A stretch of 64,000 bases of DNA from PALSA-911 sp963743035 (GTDB taxonomy: Bacteria; Pseudomonadota; Alphaproteobacteria; Acetobacterales; Acetobacteraceae), in contig CAVUOB010000005.1 of assembly GCA_963743035.1 (NCBI GenBank), positions 1-64,000 of the forward strand, read 5' to 3'. The stretch's first letter is position 1, and the number at the start of each line of letters is the position of its first letter. The position numbers and the translations under genes were made by a program. This document shows, piece by piece, positions 1 to 7,140 of this stretch. The notes beneath the pieces are model-generated. The model had not been told where the DNA came from. It was given only the letters and a program-made list of their open reading frames with translations, and made no database searches.

Positions 1-397
1 GCCCATGGCGGTCATCACCGAACGCTCGCGGCCTTCCTGAAAGCGGACACTGGCTACTACCCGACAGACGGCCGCATTGGGTGGATTTCTGCCAGTCAGC
101 TTACGGCCGAGGAAAGCGAAGACCAGACATTCACCTTATGGCGAGGTCGGGCCGAAAGCGGCCGGTCGCTCCTGAGCAGAAAGTGGCAAAAGCGGACCAA
201 AGTCTGGCGTGACCTCAGAACTGCAAACCCCCTTCTAGACGTACACAACGTCTGCTTTAACGGACAATTGCCGACACCGCGCACGTTTATTGCGTCCGCT
301 AACGCGGACAGTCTCTGCTTATTTGGATCAAATCCGTTATTGCTGCGGATTTCCCGCTACATGCCGAGCCAGATTATCGCTGCCGCTTTCTTTAGCT
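1..397. other. Non-coding left flank of the islet
   Basis: No convincing gene is seen here. The stretch is less GC-rich than the core genes and holds scattered GCGGAC/GTCCGC words. Similar words, and a short GATTTCTGCC motif, recur in the non-coding right flank near 3865-4110, so the two flanks may derive from related intergenic repeats. The small reading frames in this stretch lack a ribosome-binding site and resemble no family I know. Confidence 0.4.
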
Positions 398-1636
398 CTA
401 TCTACGCTTCTTGCGGCCCGGCCAGGGCAAGGTGCCGTCCAGTTCGCGCAGACCGTAGGACCGCTCTTCCCACTGCTTTCGCTCCGGCCGTGGCGGGGGA
501 ATATCGTCATCCTCAAACCACAGCAATGTCAGCGTCTGATCCCATCGATCGAGATAAAGCACGTCTTCGTAGAGCGCGCCATCACGCTCCCAATCCTCAA
601 ACCACTCCTCGGGAGCTGCTTCTTCAGGGCCTGTCGGATTTTCACCTGCGCGCACGCGGGCGCTGTAGGAGCCCGCCGGCACAGCCGAACCTGATTTGAT
701 CCAGGCTCGCGCGTCGCGAAGGGCGGCAGATCGGGCGCTGTAGCGGACTTTGCCACCTTCAGAGAGCACAAAGGCGCAAGGTTCGCGAGAGAAGGTGACG
801 AAGCGGGATCCGGTCGAGATCAATGAGGCATCGAACTCGTCAGCCAGCGCGTTGACGGCCGCAAGGCCCATATCCTCCATATCCACGCGCGGCTTGAACA
901 GCTTGTAGGGCAGCAGAAGTTCGGCTGCGAAGATGTCGCAAAAGATCTCGCCTTGCGGTCGTTGCGTGTAAAGCCAGCTCGGCTGGGAATGGTCTGCCGG
1001 GATTTCCAAAACCGCATGAGCCACCTCGTGGCAGACACTGAACCGCTGGCGTCTGCTGTTGTGAGCGCAGTTCACGCAAATTCTGTATTTCCCCGATGGC
1101 AGCCTGACGGACCAGGCATCTTCATTTTCGCCAAGTGCCTCCTTCTTGATCGAGCCGCCAATCTCGGACGCATACCTCTCAACCAGCACCGGAAGCGCCG
1201 AAGGCCCGCAGTTTGTGATAAAACGGCGAGCCTTCGTGGCTATGGACAGCTCATCCATCGTCATCCTCCTGCAAATCCGACGGATGCGGGCGAGCGAGGT
1301 CGCATAGTCGGGTCGGGTGCCCCGGTTCACCACCGTGGTGAGCATGTGAAATTCCGCGAACGTGACATTTGCGTTCTCGCGGACGAAATTCAGCATGTTG
1401 ACGTCGACATTGGGATGGCTCGCCAGAAACCGCAACACTTCGGCATCGCGCTTCGTTGGCGACAGGGCCGCGCTCAGCTTGCTCACCACCTCGTCCGACG
1501 GCGCTTCCTTCGCACCCGTCTCAAGCCGGTGAATGTAAGCGTGATCGACTTCGCTGCGCTGGGCCAGATCTCTTAAGCTCAGCTTGCTGCGCTCCCTTAG
1601 GCCCTTCAACCAAACACCTAGCGCAAACTCCGGCAT
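398..1636 (-). CDS. XRE-family regulator with ImmA/IrrE metallopeptidase domain
   Basis: Predicted 412-residue two-domain regulator. Residues about 5-70 form a Cro/C1-type helix-turn-helix (LRDLAQRSEVDHAYIHRLE). The middle carries a zinc-peptidase motif HEVAH inside an ImmA/IrrE-like domain, preceded by a Cys pair (ICVNC). In this family the peptidase usually cleaves a repressor, sometimes itself or a partner, after a signal. The reading frame extends upstream to 1768, but ATG at 1636 is chosen because AAGGAGG lies just upstream and because this leaves the promoter region free. The gene is divergent from the ubiquitin-like operon and shares its control region, so it is the likely local regulator. 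The signal and the cleavage target are not known. Confidence 0.85.
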   Translation of the reverse strand: MPEFALGVWLKGLRERSKLSLRDLAQRSEVDHAYIHRLETGAKEAPSDEVVSKLSAALSPTKRDAEVLRFLASHPNVDVNMLNFVRENANVTFAEFHMLTTVVNRGTRPDYATSLARIRRICRRMTMDELSIATKARRFITNCGPSALPVLVERYASEIGGSIKKEALGENEDAWSVRLPSGKYRICVNCAHNSRRQRFSVCHEVAHAVLEIPADHSQPSWLYTQRPQGEIFCDIFAAELLLPYKLFKPRVDMEDMGLAAVNALADEFDASLISTGSRFVTFSREPCAFVLSEGGKVRYSARSAALRDARAWIKSGSAVPAGSYSARVRAGENPTGPEEAAPEEWFEDWERDGALYEDVLYLDRWDQTLTLLWFEDDDIPPPRPERKQWEERSYGLRELDGTLPWPGRKKRR

Positions 1637-1645
1637 CCGCCCTCC

Positions 1646-1756
1646 TTGACAAACTTTAAGTGATGCGGCACTGTTGTCTGGACAGACAACAGACCCCCGA
1701 GCTGACGGTTGCCAGTACGGGGCTTTCTCAGGCCCCGTTTGTTGTCTGGCCGGACA
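1646..1756. promoter_or_regulatory. Divergent control region with two related palindromes
   Basis: Between the divergent genes there is a perfect inverted repeat at 1672-1691 (TGTTGTCT, 4-bp spacer, AGACAACA) and a related site at 1742-1756 (TTGTCTGGCCGGACA). They share the core TGTCYGG. A TTGACA hexamer on the plus strand at 1646-1651 would place the first palindrome over a -10 region, although no good TATAAT is visible. The simplest reading is an operator pair for the XRE/ImmA regulator. Operator function is inferred from symmetry and position only. Confidence 0.55.
1718..1741 (+). terminator. Small GC hairpin followed by a T run
   Basis: CGGGGC at 1718-1723 pairs with GCCCCG at 1732-1737 around an 8-nt loop, followed by TTT. 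It lies in the leader of the ubiquitin-like operon, between the two operator-like palindromes. It could attenuate transcription into the operon or be a remnant terminator. The stem is only six base pairs, so the call is tentative. Confidence 0.3.
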
Positions 1757-1818
1757 CCAAGATGTCACCGCCCAGGGTCGAACGCAAGCACCGCGAGAAG
1801 CGGAGAAGGAAAACTAAA

Positions 1819-2271
1819 ATGTCTGTCATTGCCGAAGCGCACCTCGTGCGCATCCACATCAAGCGGGTGGCTGTCCAGTCGCCCAATCCGACGACGGGAG
1901 AGGCGCTCTACGCCCTTGCCGACATCGCCAAGCATGAGATGCTCTACCGCGAGGTTGAGGGCGACGAGGAAGATGAGCGGATTCCGCGCGATGAGACCCT
2001 GATCCATCTGACGCAGGATGGGCACTTCTACAGTCAGAAGGTGTTCGACATTCTCGTCAATGGCGATGACCATGAGATCGATACGAAAGAGATCACGTAC
2101 GCTCGGGTCGTGGATCTCTATCTCGGCAGCGGTGGCAAGCCGTCGAACGAATATCTCGTCAAATACTCACATGGCCCTGTCGAAAATCCGAGCGGAACCT
2201 TGGCGCCCGGTCAGAACGTGAAGGTGAAAGATGGCATGCGCTTTCGGGTTGCCGGAACTGGCAAATCATAA
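1819..2271 (+). CDS. Tandem ubiquitin-like protein (multiubiquitin type)
   Basis: A 150-residue protein with two ubiquitin-like repeats: about residues 8-70 (IHIKRVAVQSPNPTTGEALY, then a strand near LIHLTQDGHFY) and about residues 75-148 (FDILVNGDDHEID, ITYARVVDLYL, YLVKYSHGP, VKVKDGMRFRV). The second repeat fits the prokaryotic multiubiquitin pattern well (VNG, ITY, a Y.V.Y strand, G..V.VK.G). ATG at 1819 follows AAGGA by 8 nt. The C terminus is GTGKS, with no diglycine, so either another residue is activated or processing is needed. It overlaps the start of the E1 gene, implying translational coupling. Predicted role: the modifier that the downstream E1/E2-like protein activates. Confidence 0.8.
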   Translation: MSVIAEAHLVRIHIKRVAVQSPNPTTGEALYALADIAKHEMLYREVEGDEEDERIPRDETLIHLTQDGHFYSQKVFDILVNGDDHEIDTKEITYARVVDLYLGSGGKPSNEYLVKYSHGPVENPSGTLAPGQNVKVKDGMRFRVAGTGKS

Positions 2272-3415
2272 CGCCTTCATCAAGGATCTTGAGGAGACGG
2301 GATACCTGATCGACTTTGTTGGCGGGTATCTTGTCTTCCACGGTCTGCCCTATCTAAACAAAGACGGCCAGCTCCAGCATGGGGACTGGGCAAGCCCCGT
2401 CGATCTGAACGGGACCGTCATCGATCCGCCCTCAAACCACCAAGCGTGGTGGCGCGGCAGCAGGCCCTGTGATCAGCAGGGGCGCGAGCTTAAGTTAGGC
2501 GGCGGCCCGGATCGCGTCACGGTCACACCTGACCTCGTCACCGACTGCTCGTTTTCCTATAAACTGCACGACGAAAACGGCGTGATGCGCACCTACCGGT
2601 CGTTTGAGGAAAAGGTGCAGACCTACCTGGACACAATCACGGCGCCGGCGATGACCGCCTACCCGCAGGCGACGCCCTTGCGCGGCATCACGGTCAAGGC
2701 TGCCGCCCAGGGCTCTCCGCTCCGGTTTCCCGATACGATGTCATCGCGCTATCACATCAATGATCTCTCAGCGCTCCTGCGCGGCAGGAAGGTCGCGATC
2801 ATCGGCCTTGGCGGGACGGGCTCCTATATTCTCGATTTCCTTGCGCGCACGCATCTGCAGCAGATCGCGCTGTTCGACGATGACAAGGTGCATGTGCACA
2901 CGATCTTCAGGCTTCCCGGCTTCATTGCGCAGGCCATCGGCAAGCTCAAAGTCGAGGCGCTGGCGCAGCACTATGATCAATGGCACGCAGGGATCGAGCC
3001 GGTTGCGGAGCGCATCACATCAGAGAACGTCGCGCGCCTGAAGAAGTTCGATTTCGTCTTCGTTTCCGTCGATGACGGGCCTGCGCGTCTTCTGATCGTC
3101 GATTGGCTGAGCGCCAACGATCTTCCGTTCGTCGATTGCGGCATGGGCCTCAATCGCTCAACTGTCGGTCTCAGCGGATTTATGCGTGTCACCGGCGTCG
3201 ATCGCAAGGCGTTTGACGACAATGTCAGCACGGTGCGTCTGCCGGTCGAAAACGCCAAAGACGACGAATACCGCAAACAGGCCCAAATCACTGAATTGAA
3301 CGCGCTGAACGCGACGATGGCCGTGATCCGGTTCAAACAGCATTTCGGCCTGTTCGACCGGGAAGACGCAGCGACGTCGTATATTTTTGACTCCGCGACG
3401 TTCGAGATCGATTGA
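2231..3415 (+). CDS. E2-like/E1 (ThiF) fusion for Ubl activation
   Basis: A 394-residue protein. Residues about 1-165 resemble the E2-like N-terminal domain seen in front of bacterial ThiF proteins (DUF6791 type; FHGLPYLNKDG, HQAWWRGSRPC with Cys80). Residues about 180-394 are an E1/ThiF adenylyltransferase with a Rossmann nucleotide loop (IIGLGGTGSY, Gly192-Gly197), acidic FDDDKV, and Cys303 in VDCGMG as a candidate thiolation residue. No paired CXXC zinc motifs are seen. ATG at 2231 is preceded by AAGGTG and overlaps the Ubl gene by 41 nt. Known E1-like enzymes adenylate the C terminus of a Ubl; doing so here is inferred from the operon. Which Cys transfers the Ubl is not clear. Confidence 0.8.
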   Translation: MACAFGLPELANHNAFIKDLEETGYLIDFVGGYLVFHGLPYLNKDGQLQHGDWASPVDLNGTVIDPPSNHQAWWRGSRPCDQQGRELKLGGGPDRVTVTPDLVTDCSFSYKLHDENGVMRTYRSFEEKVQTYLDTITAPAMTAYPQATPLRGITVKAAAQGSPLRFPDTMSSRYHINDLSALLRGRKVAIIGLGGTGSYILDFLARTHLQQIALFDDDKVHVHTIFRLPGFIAQAIGKLKVEALAQHYDQWHAGIEPVAERITSENVARLKKFDFVFVSVDDGPARLLIVDWLSANDLPFVDCGMGLNRSTVGLSGFMRVTGVDRKAFDDNVSTVRLPVENAKDDEYRKQAQITELNALNATMAVIRFKQHFGLFDREDAATSYIFDSATFEID

Positions 3416-3837
3416 GAAAGGCGGGCAGGGTGAGATACGTCTATCAAGCCGTCGAGCGCATACCCAAACCGCTCAGCAACGGCGTGGTCTATCACAGCGA
3501 AGAATTTGAGGTCGGGGCGCTGCTCTGCGCCTGCGGCTGCGGTCATCGCGTCAGCCTCCTGGTGCCGGACAGTCATCAGATTACGTCGGAAGGCGGCATG
3601 GCCACGGTTCGCCCGTCCATCGCCGTGTGTGACGCGCCCTGCAAGTCGCACTATTACATCAGCGCTGGCCGGGTCGAGTGGCTGCCGGCTTTTTCGGACG
3701 CCATGGCAGTATCGGTTATGCGCGGCCAGATTGCCCGGCATGCAGTTCGTGATGCGAAGCGGCAGTCTTGGGGCAGCCGAGTCCGAGCCGCCGTCGCGAG
3801 AGCGTACAACAAACTTAGGTCGATGCTGCGGATCTGA
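3412..3837 (+). CDS. DUF6527-like zinc-ligand protein of the Ubl operon
   Basis: A 141-residue protein with a Cys-rich knuckle CACGCGHR (Cys39, Cys41, Cys43) and a second cluster CDAPCKSHYYISAGRVEW (Cys73, Cys77, His80). The order of Cys cluster, a PSI stretch, the C..HY.I..G.V.W segment and the small size matches proteins I know as DUF6527, which commonly sit beside multiubiquitin and ThiF genes. A treble-clef or other zinc fold is likely, so an E3-like or adaptor role is possible but unproven. The TTG start at 3412 overlaps the stop of the E1 gene; a GTG at 3430 with GGCAGG upstream is an equally good start. The tail after residue 95 is basic. Confidence 0.7.
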   Translation: MRKAGRVRYVYQAVERIPKPLSNGVVYHSEEFEVGALLCACGCGHRVSLLVPDSHQITSEGGMATVRPSIAVCDAPCKSHYYISAGRVEWLPAFSDAMAVSVMRGQIARHAVRDAKRQSWGSRVRAAVARAYNKLRSMLRI

Positions 3838-4452
3838 GTACCGTGTAGCTGACGTCTTTCCCCGATTTCTGCCGGTCACAAGTTAGGCCCAGATTCGCTT
3901 TTTCACGGGAGCACGTCAGCGTGGATAGTAACGTCCGCTTTCCGCCCGGCGGCCAATGTCCGTAACGGGCGCGTTGCGGGCGGCGCTGGACAACGCTGAA
4001 TGTCTGCTCCTGAGATCGCCTCTCGGGGCGGTCTTCGCCCGGCTTGGGTCGATAGCTGCCGAAGCCAGTGCTGACATAAGCATCCGCTTTGCCACCTCGC
4101 GTGCCCGAGAGCAGATCGGCGGCTCTCGGCCAGGAGCTGCCCTCCAGATGTGCCTGTGTTGATGGCAGCTCTTGGCAGACGTGGGCTGTCCGCTTCCACC
4201 CAGCCCTATGAGGATGGCTATCCCAATCTCCGTCAGTTCTCCACATGGTGGAGCGTGATGTTTGCAGGAGGGGCCAAAGTTCCCTGCTACGGTGCGTTCG
4301 ACCTCCGCATCCTACCAGCTCGGGGGAAATGCAAAATTATCCACAAGTATATACACAAAATAAATAGGGAAAACTCGTTATAAATCAGAGGAATGAGCTT
4401 TTTTGCCCACAGGTTTGTGGCAAAAATTAGTACATCATCAAACGAAAGGATT
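3838..4452. other. Non-coding right flank with AT-rich patch
   Basis: No gene is supported. The first 350 bp resemble the left flank in base usage. From about 4325 the DNA becomes strongly AT-rich. It holds a perfect DnaA-box match TTATCCACA at 4337-4345 and a near match TATACACAA just after it. A hairpin lies at 4400-4426: TTTTTGCC(C)ACA pairs with TGTGGCAAAAA around GGTT, with T and A runs on both sides, so it could act as a bidirectional terminator. The patch marks the boundary between the islet and the GC-rich core. Confidence 0.45.
4400..4426. terminator. Bidirectional hairpin with T/A flanks
   Basis: An 11-bp stem with one bulged C, a 4-nt loop (GGTT), a T run on the 5' side and an A run on the 3' side. 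It would work as an intrinsic terminator on either strand. It lies just beyond the truncated DUF2075 gene, which reads toward it on the minus strand. Confidence 0.5.
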
Positions 4453-4569
4453 CTATTTAGTTTGAAGGTTTTGTGTCCCTACACGGCATCCCCCAGGACC
4501 TCCCCAGGCGATTTGATCAGCCCAAGTGGACTCCTGACGGATTTGGCACATTACGGTCGATACGTGAAA

Positions 4570-5313
4570 AGGAATGCCGGTCACGAACAGGATCAGGTGC
4601 CGGTTTCCGGTCTGCGCCTGCGCCACCGCCGCGCGAATGGCGTCCGTGGTCACGGTCAGGTTGCCGACATCGGCGCGCGCCATGGCGATGTCCGCGACGC
4701 CGTGGCGCTGGTACAGCATCGTCGCGGCTTCCACGATCGTCGGCACCGGGCGGTATGGCGCGGCTTCCCACGCCACCGCATCAAGACGCTGACGCGGCGG
4801 TGGGACGCGGAGGGCGATCTCCTGCAGCAAACCGGGCAGCGTTGCCGCGGAGGCATCCAGCACCGGTGTGACGCCGTGCCAGATCAGCGGCCAGGAATTG
4901 GCGTCGGCGGCGGCGCCGGTCGCCACCAGGATCGGCACGACGGGATGCGCCCGGCTGGCGGCATGAAAGTCGAACAGATCCAGCGCGTAATCCTCGACCT
5001 GGCGGCGATCGAGGGCGGCGAACGGCGCCGTGCCGATCTTGAATTCCAGCACCAGCACGCAGCCCTCGCCGATCAGCACCGCATCGATCCGCCGCCCCAA
5101 GCGCAGCAGCGGATATTCCAGCAGCACGCGCCATTCGCCGGGCAGGCCGCGCATGGCTTCGCGCAGCAGGGGGATCTGTCGGCGCCAGGCAAGCAGCTGG
5201 GTTGCGTGATTGAGGGAATGTGCCTGGACCAGGCGCTGCGACAGCACCCCGACGATGCGCTCCGGGTCCGCTTGCGCCAGCTCGGACGCTGTGCCGGACC
5301 ACCAGGCCCACAT
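4570..5313 (-). pseudogene. DUF2075-type nuclease/helicase, truncated at Walker A
   Basis: The first 248 residues match the N-terminal half of DUF2075 proteins, which join a PD-(D/E)XK-like region to a superfamily 1 helicase. Visible are MWAWWSGTASE at the start, RIDAVLIGEGCVLVLEFKIG (D, E.K nuclease-like residues) and QVEDYALDLFDFH. The family then has a Walker A loop of the form FVTGVPGAGKT. Here the sequence reads FVTGIP and then changes to unrelated residues, and the frame stops at 4453. The entire helicase part is therefore missing. The break lies at about 4570; what replaced the rest could not be identified. Start ATG at 5313 fits the family start. Confidence 0.75.
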
Positions 5314-5475
5314 GTCGTGCCCCTACATGTCACGCGTCGCCGCCAGGCTCGACCCATCAGGCCCAATACAACCTTTGCGCGCATTGCGCCACCGGCGATC
5401 TGCAACCGTACCCGGCGGGTGTTTCCAGACCACGGCGGGATGTGGTTATCACTCCCTTTCCGAGCATGTGGGGAG

Positions 5476-5964
5476 ATGATGGTGATACGATTCGGCCAGA
5501 TGACGAAACCGGCTTCAGGCCGGGTCAAGGTCTCGGACGTCAAGGTCTGCTACGTCAAGGTCTGGGGCGCCTTGGCTTTGACCGCGATGTTGGTGCAGGG
5601 CTGCGAGCAGCCGCGCACAGCCGCGTCCTCGACCCGGCTATATGCGATCGATCAGACCGGCGGGGCGAAGGTCTGCAGCGCGCCGACGGCGCAGCCGGCC
5701 AACGGCCAGACGACCGACGTGGCGATGAGCATGGGCAATGACGGCGGCTGGTGCGGCCTGCTGGTGTCGCAGTCCGGGAGGTCGTTCTCGGCCGGCTTGC
5801 TGACGGAGCGGCCCAAGAGCGGCAAGATCTATGTGCATGTGGTCGGGGACAATACCCGGATCGACTACACGCCGGACCGCGGGTTTGCCGGCAATGACAG
5901 CTTCACCGTCAAGCTGGTGCCAGGCGACGCCTCGGTACGGGTGAACGTCGCCGTCGCGAAATAG
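5476..5964 (+). CDS. Putative lipoprotein with Ig-like C-terminal domain
   Basis: A 162-residue protein with an N-terminal hydrophobic stretch ending in LVQGC, a reasonable lipobox for signal peptidase II. The C-terminal half (KIYVHVVGDNTRIDYTP, GFAGNDSFTVKLV) looks like the bacterial Ig/cadherin-like fold with the common Y.P..GF.G.DSFTV signature. It is probably anchored in a membrane and faces the periplasm; function is unknown. Two adjacent ATG codons (5476, 5479) follow GGGGAG; a further ATG is at 5500. Three GTCAAGGTCT units at 5525-5566 encode a V-K-V repeat just before the signal sequence, so the real start could be at or after these repeats. Confidence 0.6.
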   Translation: MMVIRFGQMTKPASGRVKVSDVKVCYVKVWGALALTAMLVQGCEQPRTAASSTRLYAIDQTGGAKVCSAPTAQPANGQTTDVAMSMGNDGGWCGLLVSQSGRSFSAGLLTERPKSGKIYVHVVGDNTRIDYTPDRGFAGNDSFTVKLVPGDASVRVNVAVAK

Positions 5965-6081
5965 CCCGATCCGACCGCATGCCCCGCCAGGGTCAAGAAA
6001 CGGGCGCATAAGACGGGGCGCATAAGACGGGGCGCAGAAGATGGGGGCAGGAGATATCCTGCCCCCACGGTTTCGGCCGGA

Positions 6082-6591
6082 TCAGTGCTTCTTCTTCGTG
6101 GAACCGGAAGCCTTGGTCGTCGCGCTCGCGGTGGTGATCCCCGGGCAGACGCCGATCGAGGCCGGGATCAGGTCCTTGCCCGCTGCATAGGTCGGCAGAT
6201 CGGTCGGGCCGGCGAGCGCCATCACCTCAGTGAACAGCGCCGCGTTGCGCGCGCAGAAATCCCCGCCCTGGGCCAGCCCGAAGCGGGACTGCGAATTGGC
6301 GAGGTCGGTCGCGTAGCGGTCGTATTCCACCTGCCCGCGGCTGCCGTAATGGCTCTTGAAATAGCTGCTCAGCGAACGGTCGGTCTCGACCAGCTTCGGC
6401 TGATAGCGCCGCACGAAGTTGTTGTACTGTTCGCGATTGTCGCAGGTGGTGGCCACCACCATCAGCGCCGTCTTCAAGGCCACCAGTTCAAACGCCGACT
6501 GGTCATTGGCATTCGGGCATTCCTGGGCCGCCATGGCGGAATTTCCCAACAGGCTGCCAACCGCCGTCAATCCGATTAAGAACCGCCGCAT
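6082..6591 (-). CDS. Secreted hypothetical protein
   Basis: A 169-residue protein beginning MRRFLIGLTAVGSLLGNSAMA, a Sec signal peptide with likely cleavage after AMA. The mature part has four Cys (QECPN, TTCDN, DFCAR, GVCPG) that could form two disulfides, and a Thr/Lys-rich tail (ATTKASGSTKKKH). ATG at 6591 is preferred over an upstream ATG because GGAGAG precedes it. I do not recognise the family. It is convergent with the upstream lipoprotein gene. Confidence 0.65.
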   Translation of the reverse strand: MRRFLIGLTAVGSLLGNSAMAAQECPNANDQSAFELVALKTALMVVATTCDNREQYNNFVRRYQPKLVETDRSLSSYFKSHYGSRGQVEYDRYATDLANSQSRFGLAQGGDFCARNAALFTEVMALAGPTDLPTYAAGKDLIPASIGVCPGITTASATTKASGSTKKKH

Positions 6592-6749
6592 CTGTCTCTC
6601 CAACTGTGTTGTGCCGAGTTTGTCGTGCCAAACTTTGCCGTAACTGGCCTTCCCGCCGAACTGCCCGGGTTGACGGGAGATATGCCGGAAAATGGCAGGC
6701 GCCGTCTACTATCAAGAGTGGTTGAAGGACACGATAGAGGCCATTGTAA

Positions 6750-7100
6750 TCACTCGTCGAGCCGAAATCGCGCCGCCACCACCGGATCGTTCCGCACTAC
6801 CGCGCGAATGGCGGCTTCGCCCGCCGCACCAGCGGGTATCGCGACGATTTCGGAGAAAAACTTCACCTCGCCGCGCACGCGCTGGAGGAATAACCGGTCC
6901 AACGCCTGCGCAATCGGCCCGCGAGCCAGGCAGCAGGCACAACCCGTAGGATGGGGACCCTCCTCCGACAGCACGAACCGCGCGAATGTAATGCCTTCAG
7001 GGACACGGGCAGCACCTTCGACCAGCAGGGCGTCGCCAGGGCCGGCCGCATCGGCGGTTCCGATCCGTAGTTTCACGCGGGCATCCAGGAAAGTCACCAT
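6750..7100 (-). CDS. Hypothetical protein divergent from sahR
   Basis: A 116-residue protein not recognised. It contains a GCACC Cys cluster (PHPTGCACCLARG) about midway and a segment IAQALDRLFLQRVRG that looks helical. GC-rich codon usage matches the neighbouring core genes, so it is likely real. The gene starts 7 bp from a palindromic operator shared with the divergent sahR, so it may be co-regulated with methionine metabolism. No signal peptide or membrane segment is seen. Confidence 0.6.
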   Translation of the reverse strand: MVTFLDARVKLRIGTADAAGPGDALLVEGAARVPEGITFARFVLSEEGPHPTGCACCLARGPIAQALDRLFLQRVRGEVKFFSEIVAIPAGAAGEAAIRAVVRNDPVVAARFRLDE

Positions 7101-7106
7101 CGGCTG

Positions 7107-7128
7107 GACATAAGGATATATTTATGTC
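7107..7128. promoter_or_regulatory. Palindromic SahR-type operator
   Basis: The arms GACATAA (7107-7113) and TTATGTC (7122-7128) flank a central AT-rich GGATATAT. It lies in the 40-bp gap between the divergent genes. Methionine-cycle genes controlled by the ArsR-type regulator SahR are known to carry AT-rich palindromes with an ATAT core, so this is a good candidate site for autoregulation and for control of sahR-metH. Confidence 0.7.
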
Positions 7129-7140
7129 ATTTGCAAGCCC

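Noticed and set aside
4337..4357. A possible replication origin (DnaA box plus AT-rich DNA)
   Set aside because: Only one perfect box and one weak box, with no dnaA, rep or iteron set nearby; kept as a boundary observation only.
4150..4383. A 77-codon frame in the right flank of the islet
   Set aside because: No ribosome-binding site, changing base composition along it and no family resemblance.
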